Origin: Acinetobacter sp. LoGeW2-3
GTDB lineage: Bacteria; Pseudomonadota; Gammaproteobacteria; Pseudomonadales; Moraxellaceae
Assembly: GCF_002688565.1 (NCBI RefSeq)
Contig: NZ_CP024011.1
Location: forward strand, 1,426,001-1,490,000
DNA: 64,000 nucleotides
Direction of reading: 5' to 3'
The notes beneath the pieces are model-generated. The model saw nothing but the letters and a program-made list of their open reading frames with translations. It searched no databases and had not been told where the DNA came from. A program made the translations under genes and the position numbers. This document shows positions 1 to 9,388 of this stretch, piece by piece. Every line of letters starts with the position of its first letter. Position 1 is the stretch's first letter.

Positions 1-8
1 TCTTTCAT
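1..8 (-). CDS. mnhE: Na+/H+ antiporter subunit E, first codons only (partial)
   Basis: Only the start codon and the next five bases are inside the window. The ATG (8..6, minus) overlaps the TAA stop of mnhD by one base and has a strong AGGAGG-type ribosome site just upstream (around 12-20). Position and coupling match the mnhD-mnhE junction of Mrp operons. The identity is inferred from gene order, not from protein sequence. Confidence 0.5.
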
Positions 9-1819
9 TATGGTCCCTCCTGTGGTTTAAGTTGATTATCGCTTGGTGCACTTTGCTGTTCGATATACTGTTCATTGATCTGACGCTGTTTGAATTCAGA
101 AATATTTTCACCTTCTAAGGTTGCCGGTGAAATGATATAAGGAATCAGATGTGCATTTGGATCAACATTTTCCCCACCATACTTGGTTTCAGGCAGATAT
201 TCTGGGTCAAATGGCTGAACGCTAATGACCTTACCTTCAGCATCACGTTTCAATAATACTGCTTCATAGACTGGATTATCTTTAATCTGTACAGCAGTGC
301 GATATACATAATTATAGATAGGTGAAGCAAATACTACATAGGCCGTCAGTCCAGCTAACAACAGGTAAATCACCTTATCATTGCGCAATGGCGCACGGCT
401 TGGCAGGGTTTCATATTGGCTAAAGGCTTCAGAATGAACATTGTCATCTGGTTTACTAGAGCGCCAGAATAGAACAAAACCAACCCGGGTAAAGCCTAGA
501 ATACTTAGCAGGCTGACCAGCAGAACCGTAATGATAATGATCATCTGATAAGGTGAGCCTGACGTAGCTTGCAAGATAAAGATCTTGCCAAAGAAGCCAC
601 TAAATGGTGGCAGGCCAGCCATCATCAACGCAATGATAAAGTAGACAATCGAAACCAATGTATTCTGCTTCATCTGCGGCGCGATTTTAAAGTGATCTTT
701 AAATTCCCCACGCTGCGAGGTAATCCAGCCGCTAAGCATATAAAAGGCTGCTGCGATCACAGTACTATGCACCATATAGTACAGGCCACCAGCCCATGCC
801 GCTGAATTATTCAAGGCAATCGCAATCAGAATAGTGCCGACTGAAGACAACAGCATAAAGCCAATAAAGCGACGCAAACGATCCGTACCGATAGCCGCTA
901 CAGCACCATATAGCGAAGTAATCAGACCGATGACCATCAGGCAGTTCATCAGAATCTGATGGCTGTATTCATCATCAAAGACTGTACCATTGACCCGTAG
1001 GATGGCGTAAATACCAACCTTGGTCATGATGGTAAATAGAGCAGCCACTGGCGTCGTCGCTACAGCATAGGTTTTGGGTAGCCAGAATCCGACAGGCAGC
1101 ATCGCAGCCTTGATGCCGAACACCACAAATAATAGCAGTGCACCAGCAACCGCAATTTTATGCTGATCATTTTCCAGCGTTGGCATCAGCCGAGCGACAT
1201 CAGCCATATTCAGACTGCCGACACTGCCGTAGATCATACCTAAGCCAATCAGGAATAGGGCAGAAGCTAACAGGTTAATGGTGACATAGTGAATGCCGAG
1301 CTGGAAACGTGCCTTGCCTTGGCCATGCAGAAGCAACACATAAGATGCCATTAGCAGGATTTCAAAGAATACGAACAGGTTGAACAAGTCACCTGTCAGG
1401 AAAGCACCACTAAGACCCATCAGTAGGAAATGCATCATGGCATGGAAATAACGCCCACGCATGTCCCAGTCACGGCTGGCATACCAGATGATTGGCACAG
1501 CTAATGCGTAAGTCAGCACCAGCATCAGCGCAGATAACTGATCCAGAACCAGTACAATCCCGAATGGGGCAGACCATTCACTTAAGGTGTAGACACTAAT
1601 CTGTCCCTGACTGCTGCTGATCAAATAACTGATTGAAAGCACCAGGCCGAGCAGGGTCGAGACATGGCTGATACCACGACGCCAAGGCTGGCGCCAGTCC
1701 GTCGCCAGTGCACCTGAACCAGGATTGCCGAGTAACAGCAATATAAATGCAGTGAATGCCGGCAGGAGAATACTGAAAATTGGTGTATGTTGAACCCAAA
1801 AGTTATGAAGATCAGTCAT
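8..1819 (-). CDS. mnhD: Na+/H+ antiporter subunit D (MnhD/MrpD)
   Basis: A 603-residue integral membrane protein related to the proton-pumping NuoM/NuoN subunits of complex I. It is one of the two large antiporter-like subunits of the Mrp complex, which exports Na+ (or K+) in exchange for protons. The sequence shows many hydrophobic helices and the family core around FEILLMASYVLLL and GFWLPKTYAVATTPVAAL, which holds the conserved Lys and Pro of the proton path. The tail of about 80 residues is hydrophilic and rich in Gln, Glu and Pro. Its start overlaps the mnhC stop by one base, so translation is probably coupled. Confidence 0.93.
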   Translation of the reverse strand: MTDLHNFWVQHTPIFSILLPAFTAFILLLLGNPGSGALATDWRQPWRRGISHVSTLLGLVLSISYLISSSQGQISVYTLSEWSAPFGIVLVLDQLSALMLVLTYALAVPIIWYASRDWDMRGRYFHAMMHFLLMGLSGAFLTGDLFNLFVFFEILLMASYVLLLHGQGKARFQLGIHYVTINLLASALFLIGLGMIYGSVGSLNMADVARLMPTLENDQHKIAVAGALLLFVVFGIKAAMLPVGFWLPKTYAVATTPVAALFTIMTKVGIYAILRVNGTVFDDEYSHQILMNCLMVIGLITSLYGAVAAIGTDRLRRFIGFMLLSSVGTILIAIALNNSAAWAGGLYYMVHSTVIAAAFYMLSGWITSQRGEFKDHFKIAPQMKQNTLVSIVYFIIALMMAGLPPFSGFFGKIFILQATSGSPYQMIIIITVLLVSLLSILGFTRVGFVLFWRSSKPDDNVHSEAFSQYETLPSRAPLRNDKVIYLLLAGLTAYVVFASPIYNYVYRTAVQIKDNPVYEAVLLKRDAEGKVISVQPFDPEYLPETKYGGENVDPNAHLIPYIISPATLEGENISEFKQRQINEQYIEQQSAPSDNQLKPQEGP

Positions 1820-2184
1820 TAAGGCTCATCCTCACGTGGGTCATGATGTGGTATTTCTTCTTTAGAATCAACGTGGTCTGTCCCTGATTCATAACGGCTG
1901 CGAAGGGCCAGCTGAACAATGAATGCCGTAGTGGCAAATCCAATAACAATAGCGGTCAGTACTAATGCTTGTGGCAGTGGATCGGTGACCTTGGTGGTTT
2001 CTGTAAGGACGGCAGGTGCATTGAGCTGCATACGTCCCATGGCAAACAGAAACAGGTTAACGGCATAGCCGATCATCGCCAGACCTAATACCACAGGGAA
2101 GGTACGTGCACGCAGGATCAGGTAGATCCCGGTTGCCGTCAGTAGCCCAATTGCAGAGACCAATAAAAATTCTAGACTGATCAT
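1819..2184 (-). CDS. mnhC: Na+/H+ antiporter subunit C (MnhC/MrpC)
   Basis: A 121-residue, three-helix membrane protein homologous to NuoK and a small subunit of the Mrp antiporter. Visible family features are the N-terminal helix with TGIYLILRARTFPVVLGLAM, the middle GYAVNLFLFAMGR segment, and the DPLPQALVLTAIVIGFATTA helix that ends in a charged tail (DSKEEIPHHDPREDEP). It sits four bases after mnhA and overlaps mnhD by one base, giving a tight A-C-D order. There is no separate mnhB because B is fused to A. Confidence 0.93.
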   Translation of the reverse strand: MISLEFLLVSAIGLLTATGIYLILRARTFPVVLGLAMIGYAVNLFLFAMGRMQLNAPAVLTETTKVTDPLPQALVLTAIVIGFATTAFIVQLALRSRYESGTDHVDSKEEIPHHDPREDEP

Positions 2185-2188
2185 TGCA

Positions 2189-5026
2189 TTATCCTCTTGG
2201 TACCGGGCCAGTCATGGTGGAATGACGTGAATCCCCAAGCACAGAAATCATTAACATGGTCGCACCAACTACAGTGACATATACACCGACATCGAATAGT
2301 GCTGCAGAAGCCAGATGCATATCACCCAAGATTGGTGGATGGACATGAATATGTGCACTAGTCAGGAATGGGCGTGACCAGAACCAGGCGGCAATACCGG
2401 TCAGTCCGGCGATCGTTAAACCAGTACCGATCCAGATTTCATAAAGACGACCAGATTTAGCACCAAGCATTTTTTCTGCATGATCCTGACCAATGGCGAT
2501 GTACTGAATGATCAAGGCTAATGAAGTCACTAAACCTGCAATAAAACCACCGCCAGGCTGGTTGTGACCACGCATGAAAATATACAGGCTCACCACCAGT
2601 GCAACCGGTAAGATCCAGGAAGCCGTCACTCGCAGCATCAGAGGGGAGGGGTTAAAGCGATAGGTCAGACCTTGGGTAATGGTGGTGCCGTGAGCACGCA
2701 TACCATCCATCAGGCTCAGCACACCAATCGCCGCAATACCGAGTACAGTGATCTCACCGAAGGTATCAAAACCACGGAAATCGACCAGAATTACGTTTAC
2801 TACATTGCTCCCGCCGCCGAGCGGAAGGGATTGCTGGGCAAAGAACCATGAAATCGAATTATGATCCCGGGTCATGATTATCCACGTGATCCAGGCAATA
2901 CCCAGACCACCCGAAATTGCAACAACAGCATCGCGCCAGCGTCGGGTCGGACTAGATTCATAAGGCGTGAGCTGGGGCAATAGCGACAAGCTCATTAGCA
3001 GTAGAACTGTTGTCACCACATCAACCGTAATCTGGGTCAGAGCCAAATCTGGTGCCGAGAAACTGATAAAAATCATGGTTACGACTAGGCCGACTGCGCC
3101 ACTGATCAGTACGGCTTTGATACGCTCATGATGGAACCACAACATCATCCAGCAGGCTGATAATAGTAACAGCCATAGGACAATCGCTAAAACTGATGCA
3201 TGAGTAAGCTCACGTGCTCCAGTACCAATCTGGTGGGTGACCAGCGGCACAGCCACCAAGCCTACAGTAAAGATGACGATCCACAGCAAATAGCTTTGCA
3301 ATTTGCCATTTTCAGTGGCACGGCGGAAACGACGCGAATTCAATAACAGAGATTTTAAGAACAGATCGAACAATATTCGACCTTGGAATTTACCCAAGCT
3401 CGGATCGAGATCAATTTCACGGATCGTACCGCCTTTCGCTAATACGAAATAGAATACTACCCCGCCGATCAGGGCAATCACACTCATTAACAATGGCGCA
3501 TTAAAACCATGCCAGATGGCAAGATGCGTACCTTCAAAAGCCAGATTTTGTGTCGCAGCACGGGTAGTGCTGTTAACAATTTTTTCAACCAGCAGTGCAG
3601 GCAAAATACCGACCAGGATACATAAGGTTGCCAGCAAAGTTGCTGGCGCACGCATACCAAATGGGGGTTCATGCGCATTTTTATTCGGTACATGATGTCC
3701 AAGTGGACCATCAAAGAATATGCCGTGAACCATGCGAACCGAGTAGGCAACTGCAAAGATGCCGGCCAAAGTTGCAACAATGGCAGAGCCAATCAGTACT
3801 GAGCCACTTAAGTTTGCTAGCAGTTCAGTAAAGAACATTTCCTTGGACAGGAAGCCATTGGTCAATGGGACACCTGCCATTGAGGCAGCAGTAATCATGG
3901 TCAGTGTTGCAGTAAACGGCAGTAATTGCCATAAGCCGGACAGCTTGCGTAAGTCGCGGGTACCTGATTCGTGGTCAATAATCCCGGCAATCATAAACAG
4001 TGCAGCCTTAAAGGTCGCATGGTTAATAATATGGAAAATTGCCGCCGCCACCGCGAGTGGTGAACCAATTCCCAGCAGACACATGATCAGGCCAAGATGA
4101 CTGATGGTTGAATAAGCCAGCAAGCCTTTCAGGTCTTCTTTAAAGATGGCAAAGAAAGCTGCCATACATAGGGTAAATAGACCGATAAAAGTGACAATAT
4201 TATGAAACAGTGCCGCACCGGCAAAAATTGGCAATAAACGTGCGACTAAGAATAAGCCGGCTTTGACCATCGTGGCAGAGTGCAGATAAGCAGACACCGG
4301 AGTCGGTGCTGCCATGGCATTGGGTAACCAGAAATGGAACGGGAATTGCGCACTTTTAGTAAAGGCACCGAGCAAAATTAGCAACAAGGTTGGCACAAAC
4401 AGCTGATGCGATTGAATCAGCTCGGTCATGCCCAGGATCTGATCAATCTGATAAGTGCCTGTGATTTCCCCTAAAAGCACGAAGCCACCGAGCATCGCCA
4501 GACCACCCATACCGGTAATGGTCAGCGCCATGCGTGAGCCGCGTTGGGCAGCCTCATAATTGCCCCAGTAACCGACCAGCAGGAAAGAAGAGATACTGGT
4601 CAATTCCCAGAAAATCAGCAAAATAATCAGGTTATTCGACAATGAGATGCCGAGCATGGCTGCCATAAACAGCATCAGCAGGAGATAAAGTTTGCTGAGA
4701 GAGTTTTTAGGACTTAGATAATAGTAGGCATAAATATAAATCAGGGTACCGATACCGCTGATCAGCAGGGCAAAGAGCAGTCCGAGAGAATCTAGGCGAA
4801 AACTGAAATCAATCCCGAGTTGTGGCAGCCATGACCAGCTTTCAGTAATCACTGCACCATTTAGCACTGCAGGCGCTTGGCTGAGTAATAATGCAAAACT
4901 GCTGAGGCTGACACCAATGGCCCCTAAGGCCGTTACCCCGCGCGAAAATCTCTTCAGCCACGAGACAAGGGTTGTGCCTAATACTAAGGGTAACAATATA
5001 ATAATCGGCAGCACACTCGTATCCAT
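2189..5026 (-). CDS. mnhA: Na+/H+ antiporter subunit A with fused subunit B domain
   Basis: A 945-residue multi-spanning membrane protein. The first roughly 500 residues are NuoL-like (SISSFLLVGYWGN, FPFHFWLPNAMAAPTPVSAY, LKGLLAYSTISHLGL). The C-terminal part carries the MrpA-specific and MrpB-like helices (VNVILVDFRGFDTFGEITVL, then FMRGHNQPGGGFIAGLVTS near the end). This A+B fusion is the form usual in Gram-negative PhaAB/Mrp systems. It is the first gene of the minus-strand operon. The ATG at 5026 has no strong ribosome site, but there is no better start because the NuoL-like domain begins at once. Confidence 0.93.
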   Translation of the reverse strand: MDTSVLPIIILLPLVLGTTLVSWLKRFSRGVTALGAIGVSLSSFALLLSQAPAVLNGAVITESWSWLPQLGIDFSFRLDSLGLLFALLISGIGTLIYIYAYYYLSPKNSLSKLYLLLMLFMAAMLGISLSNNLIILLIFWELTSISSFLLVGYWGNYEAAQRGSRMALTITGMGGLAMLGGFVLLGEITGTYQIDQILGMTELIQSHQLFVPTLLLILLGAFTKSAQFPFHFWLPNAMAAPTPVSAYLHSATMVKAGLFLVARLLPIFAGAALFHNIVTFIGLFTLCMAAFFAIFKEDLKGLLAYSTISHLGLIMCLLGIGSPLAVAAAIFHIINHATFKAALFMIAGIIDHESGTRDLRKLSGLWQLLPFTATLTMITAASMAGVPLTNGFLSKEMFFTELLANLSGSVLIGSAIVATLAGIFAVAYSVRMVHGIFFDGPLGHHVPNKNAHEPPFGMRAPATLLATLCILVGILPALLVEKIVNSTTRAATQNLAFEGTHLAIWHGFNAPLLMSVIALIGGVVFYFVLAKGGTIREIDLDPSLGKFQGRILFDLFLKSLLLNSRRFRRATENGKLQSYLLWIVIFTVGLVAVPLVTHQIGTGARELTHASVLAIVLWLLLLSACWMMLWFHHERIKAVLISGAVGLVVTMIFISFSAPDLALTQITVDVVTTVLLLMSLSLLPQLTPYESSPTRRWRDAVVAISGGLGIAWITWIIMTRDHNSISWFFAQQSLPLGGGSNVVNVILVDFRGFDTFGEITVLGIAAIGVLSLMDGMRAHGTTITQGLTYRFNPSPLMLRVTASWILPVALVVSLYIFMRGHNQPGGGFIAGLVTSLALIIQYIAIGQDHAEKMLGAKSGRLYEIWIGTGLTIAGLTGIAAWFWSRPFLTSAHIHVHPPILGDMHLASAALFDVGVYVTVVGATMLMISVLGDSRHSTMTGPVPRG

Positions 5027-5448
5027 TGTCGTGAATTAGGTCGTCATGAACCTAGGGTGAATCTTTATCTTTCAAGGATTACAGGAGTGCAAGGAGCAGT
5101 CCAAATTTCTCAATCTTGAAAGCCAAATCGTATTCAAAGAATAAAAATAGTTGTATTGCGCAACTTATAAACGATAGCAAATTCCGATTTTACAATGAAA
5201 AATGCAAGTAATTCCGATCATATTACAGGACAACAACAACATCAATCTTTTTGTGTACGACTTAACAATTATACGATGCCCCCATTAGCACATGGGGTGC
5301 ATGCTTAAGCACATCGTCCGGATTGGACTGAAAATAAAGATCAAACTCAAAGATTCTATTGAGAAAAATGCACAAGCTTAAAGATCTGCCTCAATGAAGA
5401 GGCGGTAAGAAATATTGGTTAAACTAATTTAATTAACCGCATCTTTGC
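5027..5448. other. 422-base intergenic region upstream of mnhA
   Basis: This gap lies between the end of the AAA ATPase gene and the start of mnhA, both on the minus strand. It should hold the mnhA promoter, but I cannot pick out a convincing -35/-10 pair. A CCCCAT/ATGGGG inverted repeat around 5280-5300 and a short GCCTC/GAGGC hairpin around 5386-5403 are present. Neither has a clear T tract. I see no convincing ORF or RNA gene. Confidence 0.5.
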
Positions 5449-6831
5449 TTAAAATGGAATTTGCGGAATTTTCCGGTCATTCTGATTCAGTAAACGTAGC
5501 AATTCCTGTTGCTGTTCTTCATTGAGTTGCTGCTGAATGATTTGCAAGATTGAAAGCGGGGTGACTTGTTCAACTTCTGGCTCGGTAAGCGCGATTGCTT
5601 CAGTATTCAGCGTTTCTTGATCCAAGCCTAGATCGGCATAGAGCTGATCAAATTGCGGTGGCATTGTTTCAACTTGAATTGGATACAACTGTTTATCTTC
5701 CAAACGTAAACATTGAAAATCTGCTGCCTGTTCCAACAATTCAGGGCGGTTGCCCGTGGCAATGATTTGCAGTTCAGGAAAAGCTTGATGCAGACGCGGC
5801 AGAATGACGGCTGCCATGTCCTGATCCAGCTGATGATCAATCGCATCAATTAGAAGAATGCCGCTACCTTCTTTACATGGAAATAGACTTTTCGGATTGA
5901 GCAGGCATAGACGACGCACAATATCCCCGACTAGCGCAATCCAGTTACGGATGCTATTCGGTAATTGCTGCAAGGTCTGGGTTTGTCCCTGATACGTCAC
6001 CATGAGCTGCGTTTTCGGTTGATACTGCAAATAGATATTGCTGACTTCAGGTAGCACGATCGATAAGGCTTCGCGCAAGTTATTCAGGCTTGGGGTATTC
6101 ACCTGAATCTGGGCATGTTCAATATGTTTGACCAGCTCATCCATATTGTGCTTTTTATCCTGTTGCGAAGCCCGTGTCAGGATCTGTTCCAGAATCTGCG
6201 CACTCTGGGCATTTTCAATATCACTGATTTCCCGGAACCATTCAAAAAATCGGGTAAAAGTGGTGAAGGGGATTGCCGCAACTTCATAGGCATACGGCGT
6301 CTGGAAAATTACCGGATTGTTTTTGCTGAGCAAGTTAATTTCATTGACGAAACGATCAGCCGGATAATAGGCAATCAGCGGTAATCCAAGCATCGGATCT
6401 TTGGCAAGGGCTTTCTGGTAGAGCGTGACCATGGCTTCGAGCTGCGGCATATCCACCTTGCTCACTCCCACACCCTGACTATTTAGGGTTTTGTACAATT
6501 GCCAGTTGCATTGTTGGACAGAAGATTGCTGTTGATCGCTACTTTCTGGAAAAGCGCCAATCTCCTCAGGAAAACGTACCTGAATATTGATCTTCGATTG
6601 CAAACGATGCTGCATGATGTCCTGGTCTAACATCACCACACCCGCAGTGCGCAGGTCACGATATCGCGCAGCAAACCAGGTCAGTGCCTGATAGGTACTA
6701 CGCAGCAGTGCTGTTTTGCCAGAGCCTTGATCACCCAGAATTAAGGTTACGGGCAGCTTGTGATATTTAAATTCGAGCTGGATATCAGAAAAGTGCAGGG
6801 TATGTTTGAGTTGTATGGATTCGACTTGCAT
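5449..6831 (-). CDS. AAA-type ATPase of unknown role, atypical Walker B
   Basis: A 460-residue ABC/OLD-like P-loop ATPase. The Walker A motif is GDQGSGKT at residues 33-40. Near residues 325-332 a Walker B-like strand reads LLIDAID, so the usual catalytic Glu after the Asp is Ala (D329-A330). The segment normally carrying an LSxG signature reads LPNSIRN, and a conserved-type ATGNRP stretch follows. There is no TOPRIM or nuclease domain. The last 50 residues are Gln/Glu/Leu rich. The ATG has a good AGGTGG ribosome site. It lies 37 bases after the helicase gene on the same strand, so the two are probably co-transcribed. The function is not known to me; a DNA-related role is an inference from the helicase neighbour. 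Confidence 0.7.
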   Translation of the reverse strand: MQVESIQLKHTLHFSDIQLEFKYHKLPVTLILGDQGSGKTALLRSTYQALTWFAARYRDLRTAGVVMLDQDIMQHRLQSKINIQVRFPEEIGAFPESSDQQQSSVQQCNWQLYKTLNSQGVGVSKVDMPQLEAMVTLYQKALAKDPMLGLPLIAYYPADRFVNEINLLSKNNPVIFQTPYAYEVAAIPFTTFTRFFEWFREISDIENAQSAQILEQILTRASQQDKKHNMDELVKHIEHAQIQVNTPSLNNLREALSIVLPEVSNIYLQYQPKTQLMVTYQGQTQTLQQLPNSIRNWIALVGDIVRRLCLLNPKSLFPCKEGSGILLIDAIDHQLDQDMAAVILPRLHQAFPELQIIATGNRPELLEQAADFQCLRLEDKQLYPIQVETMPPQFDQLYADLGLDQETLNTEAIALTEPEVEQVTPLSILQIIQQQLNEEQQQELLRLLNQNDRKIPQIPF

Positions 6832-6868
6832 AGACCACCTGTGCCGTGATGACTACATCCATGCCGTA

Positions 6869-8383
6869 CTAGCCTGCTGCCTGCCGTAATGATTGCGGCA
6901 TTTTAATTTTCAGCTGTTGAATCAGGTCATAAATGTGGTGAATATTTAAGCTTACTTTAGCACGTGTACAGGCCACGTAAAGCAGTCTTAACTCTTCATC
7001 ACTAATCTTGTGGTCTTTTTCATTCAGCTTGAACTGATAGTCATCTTCGATATGCACCCGATCCCATTCCAGCCCTTTAGCTTTGTGAGCGGTGGAGATG
7101 ATGTAATCTGCCTGTCCGATCGGCGTGATCTTGGCCAGCGCCGTTTTTAGTGGATCTGTGCCATGTTCATCAACCAATTTAACCAGTGGCTTGATATCAC
7201 TGCCTTCATTGGTTTCGCAATATTCATGCACATCATGCCATGAGTTAAACCAGGCCAGTTCAGGAACATCCACCACACGTTTGCCTTGTTTTAGCATGGC
7301 AGCGGCTTCAACAAAACGATTCAGTTTGACATGATCGGCCTGTAGGCTAACTTTTTCACCACGAACCAGTCCAGCAAGCAGTAATTCCATGGCACGGGCA
7401 TTAGTCCGACACAAAATCGCATCACGCATTTTGGTATGCGGCTTGTTGACGACTTTGGAATTTAGGTGCGGATTACCGAGTAACGGTACTGTTTCATTGA
7501 GTGCACCTAAAATCGCATTGGCATTCAGGGCAATCTCAGGACCAAAACGGAATGACGTGGTCAGACGAGACTCGGGTAGGGGTAATTGCTGCATGGCATT
7601 CACCGCACCACGCCAGGCATAAATTTGCTGATGCGCATCGCCCACATAGATCACCTGAGTGCTGCGCTGTTTTAGCAAAATACCCAGCATCAATGGATCG
7701 GCGTCTTGCGCTTCGTCGAAAAGCACATAATCTGCAGGAATATTCGGCTCAGACAGTGCCCAAAGTTTCAGGTAAATATCATGTCCGATACCAGCCTGAT
7801 GATTTGGATCAATCGATTCCAGCCAGCGACGCTCGACAGCAGGGTAGAGTTTCTTTTGTAAAGCTTCGATATCATCCGGATGTAACCAGCTCGGTGCCTG
7901 AATATGCCGTGGAGCAGGGTACTGGGAACTGGTCGAGCAGAAATAGCCGACTGCGTTCGCGACCAGACTGGCCAGACGCGAAGGCATCATCACATACTTT
8001 TCATAACGCCCACCCATCATACGGCGCAAGGTCATCGGTTCAAGTCGATATTCCTTGGCAATGAAACTTGGGCTGAGGCGGGGCAGACGTAGCTTATCCG
8101 TGACTCCACGTGGAACACTGCGATAGGCTAATGAGTGAAAAGTACGACAGTCCACACCACGATGAAATTTATTCTGTGCTTCGGCAGCAATGGATTTATT
8201 AAATGCCAGATACATGCCACGCCGTTGCGGCATGGCATCACTGATCATCTGTAAAGTTGTAGTTTTACCTGTACCGGCATAGGCAATCACCTTGAAGGAT
8301 TTGCCCAGACGTGCGTTATCAATGGCAGTCGCCTGCTCATAGGTCGCGGTTGGTTTATTTTGCTCAGACACAGGTAAATTCAA
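6869..8383 (-). CDS. UvrD/Rep-type superfamily 1 DNA helicase
   Basis: A 504-residue helicase, shorter than UvrD or Rep (about 670-720). Motifs appear in order: Walker A AGTGKT at 36-41, Walker B DEAQD at 223-227, motif III GDAHQQIYAWRGA, motif V STAHKAKGLEWD and motif VI YVACTRAK near the end. The 2B-type insertion looks short, which explains the size. The likely role is ATP-driven DNA unwinding in repair or recombination. The first possible start is a TTG at 8383, three bases after the hisIE stop, with no clear ribosome site; a GTG four codons later is an alternative. It lies between hisIE and the AAA ATPase gene on one strand. Confidence 0.85.
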   Translation of the reverse strand: MNLPVSEQNKPTATYEQATAIDNARLGKSFKVIAYAGTGKTTTLQMISDAMPQRRGMYLAFNKSIAAEAQNKFHRGVDCRTFHSLAYRSVPRGVTDKLRLPRLSPSFIAKEYRLEPMTLRRMMGGRYEKYVMMPSRLASLVANAVGYFCSTSSQYPAPRHIQAPSWLHPDDIEALQKKLYPAVERRWLESIDPNHQAGIGHDIYLKLWALSEPNIPADYVLFDEAQDADPLMLGILLKQRSTQVIYVGDAHQQIYAWRGAVNAMQQLPLPESRLTTSFRFGPEIALNANAILGALNETVPLLGNPHLNSKVVNKPHTKMRDAILCRTNARAMELLLAGLVRGEKVSLQADHVKLNRFVEAAAMLKQGKRVVDVPELAWFNSWHDVHEYCETNEGSDIKPLVKLVDEHGTDPLKTALAKITPIGQADYIISTAHKAKGLEWDRVHIEDDYQFKLNEKDHKISDEELRLLYVACTRAKVSLNIHHIYDLIQQLKIKMPQSLRQAAG

Positions 8384-8386
8384 AAC

Positions 8387-9169
8387 TTAGTGCGCACGGT
8401 TGGCTTTTTCAACCAGACCAGATAAGCCCTGACGACGTGCCAGCTCATTCAACACCAGTTGTGGATCAAGATCGAAATAACCCAGTATCACGATGGTATG
8501 GAACCACAGATCAGCCACTTCATAGATCAGGTCATTTTTATTGTCTTCAGTGGCTGCAACTTTAAAGTCTTTGGCAGCAATCACGGTTTCAAAGCTTTCT
8601 TCGCCGACTTTTTCCAGAATCTTGTTCAGGCCTTTGTGATAGAGCTTAGCGACATAAGATGAATCAGGATCAGCTTGCTTACGTTCAGCCATCATCTGGC
8701 CTAAGTAAGACAATACTTCAACCTGTTCAGACTGCGCATTAGAGGCATTCATAGCAATGGTATGCGGATTAGTTGATTTTTCACCATAAATCGCAGCAGG
8801 ATCTTTGATTTGTGCATCGACAATTTCCCAACCATTCGGCGTCAGCTTGCGGTAGAAGCAAGATTCACGGCCGGTATGGCAAGCGATTCCACCATGCTGT
8901 TCGATTTGCAGCACAATCACATCAGCATCACAGTCCAAACGGATTTCATGCACAGTCTGGAAATGACCAGATTCTTCGCCCTTATGCCATAACTTGTTGC
9001 GGGAACGAGAGAAATACACCGCCTGATTTTTTTCTGCAGTCAGTGTCAGTGCTTCACGGTTCATCCACGCTACCATCAATACACGACCGGTCTGATGATG
9101 CTGAGCAATGGCAGGTACGAGTCCTTGTTCGTTAAATTTTACTTCATCGAGCCATTGCAGGTTATTCAT
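8387..9169 (-). CDS. hisIE: Bifunctional phosphoribosyl-AMP cyclohydrolase / phosphoribosyl-ATP pyrophosphatase
   Basis: Histidine biosynthesis steps 2 and 3 in one cytoplasmic protein of about 260 residues. The N-terminal HisI half shows [17 protein letters not shown] and the zinc/catalytic stretch [16 protein letters not shown]. The C-terminal HisE half, from about residue 160, shows [14 protein letters not shown] and [11 protein letters not shown], an all-alpha pyrophosphohydrolase fold with acidic metal ligands. I place the start at the ATG at 9169 (MNNLQWLDE), where homology to HisI begins. In-frame upstream starts at 9181 and 9193 cannot be excluded because none has a strong ribosome site. 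It is not next to other his genes here. Confidence 0.93.
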   Translation of the reverse strand: MNNLQWLDEVKFNEQGLVPAIAQHHQTGRVLMVAWMNREALTLTAEKNQAVYFSRSRNKLWHKGEESGHFQTVHEIRLDCDADVIVLQIEQHGGIACHTGRESCFYRKLTPNGWEIVDAQIKDPAAIYGEKSTNPHTIAMNASNAQSEQVEVLSYLGQMMAERKQADPDSSYVAKLYHKGLNKILEKVGEESFETVIAAKDFKVAATEDNKNDLIYEVADLWFHTIVILGYFDLDPQLVLNELARRQGLSGLVEKANRAH

Positions 9170-9329
9170 AAGGGTGTCCATCTGTTGAATCAATATCTAA
9201 ATGTTTAATACATGCGGATCAAATATCCGTCCAATAGTGTACGTGATCTGGGAGCATTTGCGACAAAAATCTGCATCTGAAATGACAGGATCTGTCGTCA
9301 CAAACCAACCCACTCGATTTGTAGCACAT

Positions 9330-9361
9330 CAAAATAACAAAGCCGCCAGTTGTTGGCGGCT
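9330..9361 (-). terminator. Rho-independent terminator after the SDR gene
   Basis: An AGCCGCCA/TGGCGGCT hairpin (9341-9361, loop of 5) is followed on the minus strand by a T-rich run (TTTGTTATTTT). It lies 28 bases beyond the stop of the minus-strand SDR gene. Confidence 0.7.
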
Positions 9362-9388
9362 CGGTTCGAATTCTATTCTCGTTGGAAC

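Noticed and set aside
7501-8064. A 187-codon open frame on the plus strand opposite the helicase gene
   Set aside because: It is antisense to a well-supported helicase, lacks a ribosome site and encodes a sequence with no domain-like pattern.
5449-8383. A classical Gabija defence system
   Set aside because: GajA has a TOPRIM nuclease domain after the ATPase. The ATPase here is too short and shows none, so only a loose resemblance remains.
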